A stretch of DNA of 64,000 bases, from positions 1 to 64,000 of the forward strand of contig NZ_JBNPEO010000010.1 in assembly GCF_050490315.1 (NCBI RefSeq), read 5' to 3'. The position numbers and the translations under genes were made by a program. The DNA is from JBNPEO01 sp050490315. GTDB lineage: Bacteria; Actinomycetota; Actinomycetes; Actinomycetales; Micrococcaceae. The notes under the pieces are model-generated. The model saw only the letters and a list, made by a program, of their open reading frames with translations. It had not been told where the DNA came from and did not search any database. Shown here in pieces: positions 26,633 through 33,403 of the stretch. How positions within the stretch are numbered: the stretch's first letter is position 1; each line of letters opens with the position of its first letter.

Positions 26633-27300
26633 TCAGGGTTCTAGTAGTCGATGACGACTTTATGGTGGCCAAGGTGCACGCTGGGTTTGTTCGGCAGAAC
26701 GATGGTTTTGAAGTGGTGGGTGCTGCTCATACGGGCGAGCAAGCAGTAGCTGAAGCCAAGCGTTTGCGCCCGGACCTGGTGCTTTTGGACATCTATTTGC
26801 CGGACATCAACGGCCTTGACCTCCTCCACCAACTCCGTGAGGTTCTTCCAGAGTTGGATGTTCTGGTGATCAGTGCTGCCCGCGAGGCTGAGACGGTTCG
26901 CAAAGCCTTGCGTGGTGGGATTGTGCACTATTTGATGAAGCCGTTTTCAGCAGAGGACCTGCGCGAACGGCTGCAGCACTACCGGGAAAGCTACCGGGCG
27001 CTCTCCGCAGGATCTGCCGGGCGCGCGGCTGACCAGGCTGAAGTGGACAAGGTTTTTGGGCTTGGCGGTGTGGTGCGGCCATTACCCAAAGGATTCAGTG
27101 CTGAGACCTTGCGGATGGTTAAGGAGTTCTTGCGTGATGCCCAGAATGACCAGTCCGCTACCGAAGCAGCAGACGTACTTGGCACCTCGCGAGTGAGCGC
27201 TCGGCGTTACTTGGAGTACCTCGTAGAGGAGGGGCGCGCCGTCGTTCATTTACGGTATGGGGCTGTGGGGCGGCCGGAGCGCCGTTACAGCCGCAGCTGA
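26629..27300 (+). CDS. CitB/DcuR-type response regulator
   Basis: DNA-binding partner of the preceding kinase. The receiver domain holds the acidic pocket DDD at 8-10, phospho-acceptor Asp54 in LLDIYLPD and the conserved Lys in YLMKPF. The C-terminal half has a helix-turn-helix, QSATEAADVLGTSRVSARRYLEYL, as in the CitB family. GTG 26629 overlaps the kinase stop (GTGA) and has GGGGGAAGA before it. Its stop is only 3 bases from that of the convergent pit gene. Confidence 0.92.
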   Translation: MIRVLVVDDDFMVAKVHAGFVRQNDGFEVVGAAHTGEQAVAEAKRLRPDLVLLDIYLPDINGLDLLHQLREVLPELDVLVISAAREAETVRKALRGGIVHYLMKPFSAEDLRERLQHYRESYRALSAGSAGRAADQAEVDKVFGLGGVVRPLPKGFSAETLRMVKEFLRDAQNDQSATEAADVLGTSRVSARRYLEYLVEEGRAVVHLRYGAVGRPERRYSRS

Positions 27301-27303
27301 TCC

Positions 27304-28320
27304 TTAGCGATACAGCGGCGACTGGGCCAGCTGCAGCACAAAGGCCAGCAGAGCGCACATCACCGGGGTCAGCAGCCAATAACCCAAAACTCTAATCACC
27401 AAGGAACGGTTGGTGGTGCTGAAGGACTGGTTGGTTCCAGCGCCCAGAGTGGCAGCTGTGACGGTGTGTGTGGTGGAAAACGGTAGGTGGAGTCCAATCG
27501 CGCCAACAAACAGCATGACCGCACTGAGCAGGTGTGCCACAAAGCCGCGCAAGGGGTCGATCCGCACCAACCTGTGGCCTAATGTGTGCGAGATCCGCCA
27601 GCCGCCACCCAGCGTCCCCAAGGCCATACAGACCAGCACAAGGACAATCACCCAAACCGGGCTTGAACCGTTAGCGGGGAGAGCATCGGCAGCAATCAGG
27701 GTCAGCACGGACAGGGCGATTCCGCGCTGTCCGTCTTGCAGTCCGTGGCCAAAGGCCACAGCCGCAGCGCTGACCGCTTGGGCATGCCGCAACCGCCGGT
27801 TCACCACGCTCGGTTGCATGTGCCGCACCACCCAGGTCACCGGGACTACCAAAAGATACGCGCCAGCGAAGGCCACAATCGGCGAGAGTAAGAGCGGGGC
27901 CAACACCAGTACCCACAAGGACTGGCCAACGTCAGCAACCACCCCGCCACCGAGGAGCGTACTGGCCAAGGCTGCACCGGTGAGGCCACCAACAATCGCG
28001 TGAGTTGATGAGGAAGGGATGCCTCGCCACCAAGTAAAAACGTTCCACAAGATGGCGCTGGCCAAAGTTGAAACAGCCACTGTAACGCCGTTGAGACCAG
28101 GCGGCAGCACAACCCACGATTGGCTGATGGCAAGCGCGAAGGGGACGCTAATGAGCACACCAAGAGCGTTAAACATCGCCGCCAAAAGCACGGCGATGGA
28201 GGGAGTCAGTGCGTTGGTGCGGACCGCAAGTGCGACGGCGGCAGAGACATCGCGGAAACCGTTCAGGAACGTAAAAACGGCTACCAAAACGATCGCGAGG
28301 ATCAGGAAAGCCAAAACCAT
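27304..28320 (-). CDS. low-affinity inorganic phosphate permease (Pit family)
   Basis: Metal-phosphate:proton symporter in the membrane. It has about ten hydrophobic helices and the duplicated Pit signature: FLNGFRDVSAAVA near the N-terminus (the GxNDxx-like motif, here with Arg) and FGHGLQDGQRG in the second half. The segment WRGIPSSSTHAIVGGLTGAAL is also family-typical. At 338 residues it is the short bacterial form. It is downstream of and directly abuts the DUF47 gene, the usual regulatory partner. With pst it gives this strain both phosphate uptake modes. Confidence 0.9.
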   Translation of the reverse strand: MVLAFLILAIVLVAVFTFLNGFRDVSAAVALAVRTNALTPSIAVLLAAMFNALGVLISVPFALAISQSWVVLPPGLNGVTVAVSTLASAILWNVFTWWRGIPSSSTHAIVGGLTGAALASTLLGGGVVADVGQSLWVLVLAPLLLSPIVAFAGAYLLVVPVTWVVRHMQPSVVNRRLRHAQAVSAAAVAFGHGLQDGQRGIALSVLTLIAADALPANGSSPVWVIVLVLVCMALGTLGGGWRISHTLGHRLVRIDPLRGFVAHLLSAVMLFVGAIGLHLPFSTTHTVTAATLGAGTNQSFSTTNRSLVIRVLGYWLLTPVMCALLAFVLQLAQSPLYR

Positions 28321-28938
28321 TTAGGATTCCTTGACGATGATGGCACCCACCTGGGTGGCCACTCGCCTCATGTCCTTGGTGATTTCCACGAGTTGATTGG
28401 CCACGTCCCGATTGCGAGCGTACTGGGCGGACTTCATGTCCTTGATCAAATCAGCAACCCAAACCCGGTGCGTCCGCTCTGCGCGCCGAGCGAGGCGCAG
28501 GATTTCAATCCAGTAGTCCTCAAGATCGTCAAGGTTGTCTAAGCGCCGCATGGCGTCAGCAGTAAGTTCGGCCTGGCGGACAATGACTTCCAGTTGGTCA
28601 GCGGCGCGTTTGGGCAAGCGGTCCAACTTGTACAAGGCAATAAGTTCGGCGGCGCCGTCGAGCTTTTCCATCGCTTCGCTGAGGAAGCGCGAGAGGGTGT
28701 ACATGTCCTCGCGTGGGAGCGGATTCACAAAACTCGTGCGCATGTGGGTTAGAAGTGCGTAGTGCAATTCTGTTGATTTGCCCTCGTGCTGGTGCATTTC
28801 TTCCACCAGGCGGTCGTATTCGCTCAGGGGGGCGCCCAAAACTTCTGAGAGTGTTCCGGCGCCAACAACAATTTGGCGTGCCATCTGGGACAGTAGCGTG
28901 AGGCCAGCTGTCTCTTGAGGGAAGAGGCGCAGTTTCAA
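28321..28938 (-). CDS. DUF47/PhoU-like protein partner of the Pit permease
   Basis: A 205-residue all-helical PhoU-like protein (DUF47, YkaA type), which usually regulates Pit activity. The start is TTG 28938 (protein MKLRLFPQE, matching the family N-terminus); no ATG fits as well. The pattern of long helices with conserved acidic EMHQHEG and LTHMRTSFVNPLPREDMYTL, typical of the family, is present. It ends exactly where pit begins. The ribosome site is poor, so expression may be low or depend on other signals. Confidence 0.88.
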   Translation of the reverse strand: MKLRLFPQETAGLTLLSQMARQIVVGAGTLSEVLGAPLSEYDRLVEEMHQHEGKSTELHYALLTHMRTSFVNPLPREDMYTLSRFLSEAMEKLDGAAELIALYKLDRLPKRAADQLEVIVRQAELTADAMRRLDNLDDLEDYWIEILRLARRAERTHRVWVADLIKDMKSAQYARNRDVANQLVEITKDMRRVATQVGAIIVKES

Positions 28939-29250
28939 AATGTACCGGACTTCAGATGAGAAGAAATAGGGTGCGGAGCCCGGCCAAAGTCATCGGTTGG
29001 ACTACCGGTACTTACTTTACCGGCCCATCCATTTGGGTCTGTGCGTCCACCCGAAAATGGATACAAAAATGGTGCCGAACCGGATACGCCTCTCGGCGGT
29101 AGGCCGCTCTAGGCGGCTAAATGTTGAAGCCCGGGGGTTTCGCGGTTCGGCACCAAGTTCAGTTTTCTACTCCCGCGCACTGAAGTCAACATTGACATTT
29201 TGGCGGAGAGCGCGCTGGGCTGTTGCTAGTCCGTGGTGCTAGTCCAACTT
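28939..29250. other. 312-base intergenic region with a long-range inverted repeat
   Basis: No plausible gene. GGTGCCGAACCG at 29071-29082 is perfectly complementary to 29143-29154, 60 bases apart. Between them GCCGC-TCTAG-GCGGC (29104-29118) forms a small inner hairpin. Together these would fold into a closed, branched structure. It lies upstream of the DUF47-pit operon on the minus strand and beyond the stop of the unknown gene at 29251. Confidence 0.5.
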
Positions 29251-29910
29251 CTAGTCCAACTCACCGAGACGCCACGCGTTGGCCGCGTGCTCAAGATCCT
29301 CTGCGGTTTTGACTAGCTGGTGCGAATTTCTGGTGAGTTTGCTCGCGTGACCCTCATTGCCCGGCTCAGCACTGTCCGCAAGATTGGCCTGGCCTAGGGC
29401 TATAACGCGGCAAAACGCTGCCGAACGTTCCAGTGCAACGTCGAATTCGCCGTCGAACGCTCCGGACAAAATGGCGTCAGCCATAACTTTTAGCTCTTCA
29501 GCTCCCGGAGGTTCCGCCGCACCGGCCACGGCGTGAGCAACCTGCGCGGTGTGCTTACCTGCGTTGAAGTAGACCGAGATTCGCTCGGGGTCAGCGAGTG
29601 TTGCGGCGCGCAGTGCGTAGAGCCGCCACAGTGCTCCAGGGAGGGAACGAGCGGGGGCTTCGGCCCACATTTCGGCGATGGACTCCAAACCCTGCTCATC
29701 AGCCAGCTTTACCAGCCGTTTGGTGACTTTAGGGTCATCGCTTTTGCGGCCGCGGTGAACCAAAGCGTGCGCGGCTAAGTGGGCTGCCTCAGAAACGCGG
29801 GCTGGATCGGCGCCGCCAGCAAAGGGCTCAAAATCCATGGGGGCAAAGGGTTTGGGCTTGTGGGGCCGGGGGATAGAGCCGCTGTTGCCGGGACCGCTTT
29901 GTTGGTTCAT
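29251..29910 (-). CDS. conserved actinobacterial protein of unknown function
   Basis: A 219-residue soluble protein. A Pro-rich N-terminus (PRPHKPKPFAPMDFEPF) is followed by an all-helical domain with many Ala and Leu, e.g. SEAAHLAAHALVHRGRK and LPGALWRLYALRAAT. It has no membrane segment or recognised catalytic motif. AGGAG lies 11 bases before the ATG. It is the last host gene before the tRNA and the inserted element. I do not recognise a function. Confidence 0.75.
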   Translation of the reverse strand: MNQQSGPGNSGSIPRPHKPKPFAPMDFEPFAGGADPARVSEAAHLAAHALVHRGRKSDDPKVTKRLVKLADEQGLESIAEMWAEAPARSLPGALWRLYALRAATLADPERISVYFNAGKHTAQVAHAVAGAAEPPGAEELKVMADAILSGAFDGEFDVALERSAAFCRVIALGQANLADSAEPGNEGHASKLTRNSHQLVKTAEDLEHAANAWRLGELD

Positions 29911-30170
29911 ACAATCACGCTACTCCTGAGACGTTGAGCGGTACAGTCTGCAGTTCTGCGCTGCTTTGTATCGTGCCGGAGCGGACCTCTGGGGAACTGT
30001 TGGCTGCGCTGATTTTGTAGTGTTTCGGCACTGTACTGGTTTGGTGTATTGGCCCGGTATTTTTCCGGCAGCTGGGCTCGAGGCGGAGGTGAGGCGATTG
30101 TTGGGGTACAGTATTAACGTCCAGAAATGGACTGGGCCGTAGGGCGCCGGAAACGGCATTCAAACGGCAG

Positions 30171-30246
30171 GGGCCTTTAGCTCAGTTGGTAGAGCATCGG
30201 ACTTTTAATCCGTGGGTCGTGGGTTCGAACCCCACAGGGCCCACCA
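30171..30246 (+). tRNA. tRNA-Lys (anticodon TTT)
   Basis: Cloverleaf read by eye: acceptor 30171-30177 pairs with 30236-30242, with discriminator A30243 and an encoded CCA at 30244-30246. The anticodon loop is CTTTTAA at 30202-30208 (anticodon 30204-30206, TTT). The T arm is GTGGG-TTCGAAC-CCCAC. The gene is intact and is the integration site of the element on its right. Confidence 0.97.
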
Positions 30247-31903
30247 AAATTTCGTTGTTCAAACCGCCGACGTTTTCGGTTTGAATCCTCCTATCGCTCC
30301 CTTGGGCCTCGTGGTCCAGGGCGAGCGTGTGGATCTCGGGGTTGAACAGCACGTTGAAGGGTGTTCCTGGCTCGCCCTCGACGGTGTCGGAGTCCTTCTT
30401 GACCCAGATCTTCTCGAAGAACGCTTGGTTGCAGATGCGTCGGAGTGAGTCGTCGATGCTCATGTAGAGCTTGTGGCAGTCACCGGCCAGGGCGAGGCAG
30501 TCTTCGAGGTGGGCTTTGGCTTGCTCGTACTCGGTGGATGAGGCTTCGATCTGCACGTCGAGCCAGGCCAGGCGGCGGCCGATCCGGTCTTGTTCGGTTT
30601 TGAGAAGATCGACGGGGACGGCTCCGGCGTAGTGGGCTTGCAGGAGTTTCCCGCGTTCGTTGCGCAGCGCGTCGCGTTCGATGGTGTGGGCGTGGCGTTC
30701 CTGGGCCGCTGAGGCGTAGAGCCTGTCGAACTCGTCGGTGATGAGAGTCCGCAGCGCGTTGACGATGTGTTCGGGGATCTGGATGCGCCGGTAGTAGTCC
30801 TCGACTGCAGCCTCGATGTCGGGCACGAACATCGACTTCCGCTCACAGCCGGTGCGCTTGGAGTGCCTTCCTGCACAGATGAAGTATGGGTAGATGATCC
30901 CGCGGCGGCTCTTCGCGTGAGTGAGGATGAGGCGTGAGTCGCAGACGCCGCAGTAGAGGGTGCCTTTGAGGTAGTGGTCGTGGGCTTGGGTCTTCTCCCC
31001 GGAGTTCTGCTTCGCGTTCAACACTGCCTGCACGCGGTACCAGACTTCGGTGGGTACGAGGGGTTCGTGCATGCCGTCGTAGCTCGCACCCCGAAACGAG
31101 ACGGTGCCCTTGTAGTAGGGGTTGGAGAGCATCTTCTGAATCGACGACAACACGGGCGGCTTCGATGGCCGCTTCGGTGTCGGAACGCTCATCAACCCCC
31201 GGTCGATGAGCGCTTCGTGCAGGGTGATGGTCGAGTAATTCCCGGTGGCGTACGCCTCGAACGCCCACCGCACCAACGGTGCACGGGCCGGGTCGATCTC
31301 GACGGTGCGGATCTCACGACCGAGTTCATCCCTCTTGGTGATGTTGAGGTAGCCGATGGGGGCTTTCCCGTTGGTGCCGCCCGTGATCGCCTTCTCCGTC
31401 ATGCCCTTGGTGACCTCGTTGGCAAGGTTGCGACTATAGAACTCGGCAATCGTGGACATGATGCCGTGCAGCAGCATCCCCGACGGGGTCTCATCGATGT
31501 TCTCCGTTGCGGAGACGAGGATGACGCCGGCGTCCTTCAATGCGAGATGGATGGCGACATCGTCGGCACGGTTACGGGCGAGGCGGTCGACTTTGTGGAC
31601 GATGCAGTAGGCGACGTGGTTGGTCTTGACGTACTCGATCATCCGCATCAGTTCGGGCCGGTCAGCGGACTTCGCAGAGGCTCCGGCGTCGACGAACTCT
31701 TCCACGACCACGGCCCGCAGGTCGCGGGCTTTGCGGAGGTTCGCTTCGCGCTGTGCGGGGATCGAGAAGCCCTCGTCGCGGCCGCCGCGTTCGGCTTGTT
31801 CCTTGGTGGAGACGCGCAGGTAGGACACGGCGAGGGTCGTGGTCTCGCCGATGCGCTCCCAATCGGTATCGGTCGGTGATTGGTCGGTCAGGGTGGTGCT
31901 CAT
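30182..31903 (-). CDS. large serine recombinase (integrase) of the element
   Basis: Site-specific recombinase for integration and excision. The resolvase catalytic domain starts with SYLRVSTKEQ (nucleophile Ser32) and includes KVDRLARNRAD. The Recombinase domain lies at roughly 200-300, with a zinc ribbon (YCGVCDSRL ... CAGRH ... GC) near 340-380 and a C-terminal coiled coil. The start is ATG 31903, with GGAAGGA 8 bases upstream, giving 573 residues; the longer frame to 32110 lacks support. The last 19 residues, GPVGFEPTTHGLKVRCSTN, and the stop are encoded by the antisense strand of the tRNA-Lys gene. They belong to the host attachment site and would change on excision. Confidence 0.93.
   Translation of the reverse strand: MSTTLTDQSPTDTDWERIGETTTLAVSYLRVSTKEQAERGGRDEGFSIPAQREANLRKARDLRAVVVEEFVDAGASAKSADRPELMRMIEYVKTNHVAYCIVHKVDRLARNRADDVAIHLALKDAGVILVSATENIDETPSGMLLHGIMSTIAEFYSRNLANEVTKGMTEKAITGGTNGKAPIGYLNITKRDELGREIRTVEIDPARAPLVRWAFEAYATGNYSTITLHEALIDRGLMSVPTPKRPSKPPVLSSIQKMLSNPYYKGTVSFRGASYDGMHEPLVPTEVWYRVQAVLNAKQNSGEKTQAHDHYLKGTLYCGVCDSRLILTHAKSRRGIIYPYFICAGRHSKRTGCERKSMFVPDIEAAVEDYYRRIQIPEHIVNALRTLITDEFDRLYASAAQERHAHTIERDALRNERGKLLQAHYAGAVPVDLLKTEQDRIGRRLAWLDVQIEASSTEYEQAKAHLEDCLALAGDCHKLYMSIDDSLRRICNQAFFEKIWVKKDSDTVEGEPGTPFNVLFNPEIHTLALDHEAQGSDRRIQTENVGGLNNEILVGPVGFEPTTHGLKVRCSTN
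30236..30285. other. probable left attachment site of the integrated element
   Basis: The junction between the tRNA 3' end and the element. Immediately inside, TTCAAACCG (30258-30266) and CGGTTTGAA (30277-30285) form a perfect 9-base inverted repeat, 12 bases beyond the CCA. This is a candidate recombinase half-site pair, lying within the 3' end of the recombinase gene. The exact crossover is not determinable, because the other end is not visible. Confidence 0.55.
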
Positions 31904-31995
31904 GGGTCGTGTTTCCTTCCCCGGATGTTCGGGGCCAGCACGAGCAGACAGGTATCCGCTGGTGCGGTGCGACTCGTAAAGGGGAAACACGACCC
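31904..31995 (-). promoter_or_regulatory. leader hairpin of the recombinase gene
   Basis: GGGTCGTGTTTCC at 31904-31916 is perfectly complementary to 31983-31995. In the mRNA this 13-base stem ends at the ATG and contains the A-rich part of the ribosome site (GGAAGGAAA), so the start region could be closed when folded. Between the arms is a 66-base loop region. Translational control is inferred. Confidence 0.55.
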
Positions 31996-32061
31996 GGCAA
32001 CAGATACCGGGTAAGCCACGAAGGCCAAACATGACTGCGCACCCCGACCGAACCCGCGGGC

Positions 32062-32277
32062 TCAGCCGTTGGCGTGTTGCGTATCTGATTCTACCTCGCC
32101 ACCCCGACAAGCAGCAGTGGAGGTGGCGGTGGTCTTGTCGCTCTTGGCGCGGTCCAGGGCCATGCCGATGAACACCTGGGCGAGCTTGTGCAGGTCCGGT
32201 GACTCCCGTAGTTCTGCTTCCAGCTCGTGGTCACGCATCCGCGCAGGTAACCGGCTATCGGGGGTGTGGGTGCTCAT
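32062..32277 (-). CDS. small hypothetical protein of the element
   Basis: A 71-residue polar protein (MSTHTPDSRLPARMRDHELEAELRE...) with one predicted amphipathic helix (ESPDLHKLAQVFIGMALDRA) and no known domain. GGAGAAG precedes the ATG. Its start overlaps the stop of the DUF4913 gene in an ATGA, so it is the last gene of the transfer operon before the recombinase. A regulatory or excision-factor role would fit its size and place, but no HTH is seen. Confidence 0.6.
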   Translation of the reverse strand: MSTHTPDSRLPARMRDHELEAELRESPDLHKLAQVFIGMALDRAKSDKTTATSTAACRGGEVESDTQHANG

Positions 32278-32861
32278 CGAACTTCTCCGGTTTCTTCGTC
32301 GATGCGCGCGAAGAACGCATCCTCCGATGCCCGACGTGCGGCGACCTCGGCGAGGACGAACTTTATGAACTCCTTCTCCCGATGCGCGATCACGAAATCC
32401 TCAACAGGCGGGCCAGGCTTCTGGCCGGGCCAGATCGTCTGCCGGGTCGGGCGGTCACGATCCAACCTGGTGCCCGAGGCGGCTACCCAGTCGCGGAGGC
32501 GCTGGCGGGCGTCGGCGAAGTCGCGGTGCCAGCCCAGCGGGGCGGAGCCGTCTTGTGCGGGGTCGTAGGCGCACAGCCAGTGCAGGTGCAGCGCGGACAG
32601 CTCCCACAACAGCTCCGGGTGGTGGTGCCAGAACGGTGGGATCACCGACGCCGGGAGTCCGTAGGTGTGGCGGAGCCAGTTCACCCACCTGTTCAGTTCC
32701 AGCCACTCGACTTCCAGATCGTGCGAGAGCAGCAGGTTCCAGTTCACCGGATGCGGCGGCCCCGACATCTCCTGGCCGCCCGGCCTGGTGGAACCCTCAT
32801 CGAAGTCGGGTTCGTCGAAGTCCGGCTCATCATCCGGCGGCGTGACGTTTGGGATGTCCAT
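32274..32861 (-). CDS. DUF4913-family protein
   Basis: A 195-residue soluble protein. An acidic N-terminus (DDEPDFDEPDFDE) precedes the DUF4913 core, recognised by WLELNRWVNWLRHTYGL, PPFWHHHPELLWELSALHLHW and WHRDFADARQRLRDW. This family is common in actinobacterial conjugative elements and plasmids, and its function is not established. It overlaps the ssb stop (TAATG) and the next gene (ATGA). Confidence 0.8.
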   Translation of the reverse strand: MDIPNVTPPDDEPDFDEPDFDEGSTRPGGQEMSGPPHPVNWNLLLSHDLEVEWLELNRWVNWLRHTYGLPASVIPPFWHHHPELLWELSALHLHWLCAYDPAQDGSAPLGWHRDFADARQRLRDWVAASGTRLDRDRPTRQTIWPGQKPGPPVEDFVIAHREKEFIKFVLAEVAARRASEDAFFARIDEETGEVR

Positions 32862-33322
32862 TACAGGCCGATCCCGCCTGAGGTCGGCCCGCTCTGGGTG
32901 CGCTGCGGAGCATCGAACGCCGTGGCGGCTCGCGCGGGCGCGTCCTGCTCGATGCCGGTGTTGCGGGGTGTGCGGTCCACGTCGTAGCGGGTGCGGGCCA
33001 TGTCGTGGCCGAGACGACGGGCGACGAACTCTTCGCCCTCGACCTTCTGCCCCTCGCGCTCGTAGGCGTACTCACGGACGTAGCCTTCGGCCACGATCTT
33101 GTCGCCCTTCGCGAGGCGTTCCGCGCCCTGCTCGGCAGCGGCCTTGAACGCGACCAGGTTGTGGAACGTGGTCTCCAACTGGGTGAACGACCCGTCCTCC
33201 TCGGCCCGGTAGTGCTCCTTGCCGACCTTCATGAACAGCCGCGCATCGCCCTGCTCGGTGCGGGTCAACTGCGGCTCCGAAGCCACGAACCCCGAAAACG
33301 AATCCTGCGTCTGAATAGCCAT
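32861..33322 (-). CDS. ssb: element-encoded single-stranded DNA-binding protein
   Basis: A 154-residue SSB-like OB-fold protein: SGFVASEPQLTRTEQGDARLFMKVG, TTFHNLVAFKAAAEQGAERLAKGDKIVAEGYVREY. It would coat the transferred strand after entry into the recipient. The C-terminus is short and ends SGGIGL, without the acidic DDDIPF tip of housekeeping SSB, so it may not recruit the usual partners. ATG 33322 has AGGAGA 8 bases upstream; an in-frame start 6 codons earlier is less likely. It is preceded by the hairpin leader at 33333-33385. Confidence 0.88.
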   Translation of the reverse strand: MAIQTQDSFSGFVASEPQLTRTEQGDARLFMKVGKEHYRAEEDGSFTQLETTFHNLVAFKAAAEQGAERLAKGDKIVAEGYVREYAYEREGQKVEGEEFVARRLGHDMARTRYDVDRTPRNTGIEQDAPARAATAFDAPQRTQSGPTSGGIGL

Positions 33323-33332
33323 CTGCCTGTCT

Positions 33333-33385
33333 CCTGACACTTACGTGGCCCCATCGGACGGGGCCACCGTGAAGGTCAGGTGCAC
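33333..33385 (-). promoter_or_regulatory. GTGCACCTG leader hairpin before ssb
   Basis: On the minus strand GTGCACCTGAC begins a nested stem: the CCTGAC arm (33368-33380) pairs with 33333-33345, whose GTCAGG includes part of the AGGAGA ribosome site. Inside, GTGGCCCC (33345-33352) pairs with 33360-33367 around a 7-base loop. It fills the 81-base gap between the coupling-protein gene and ssb. Confidence 0.6.
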
Positions 33386-33403
33386 TACACCGACCACGCG
33401 ACG

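Noticed and set aside
31904..32110. Upstream extension of the serine recombinase to 32110
   Set aside because: The extra 69 residues precede the conserved start of the catalytic domain and lack a ribosome site; ATG 31903 has GGAAGGA and matches the family.
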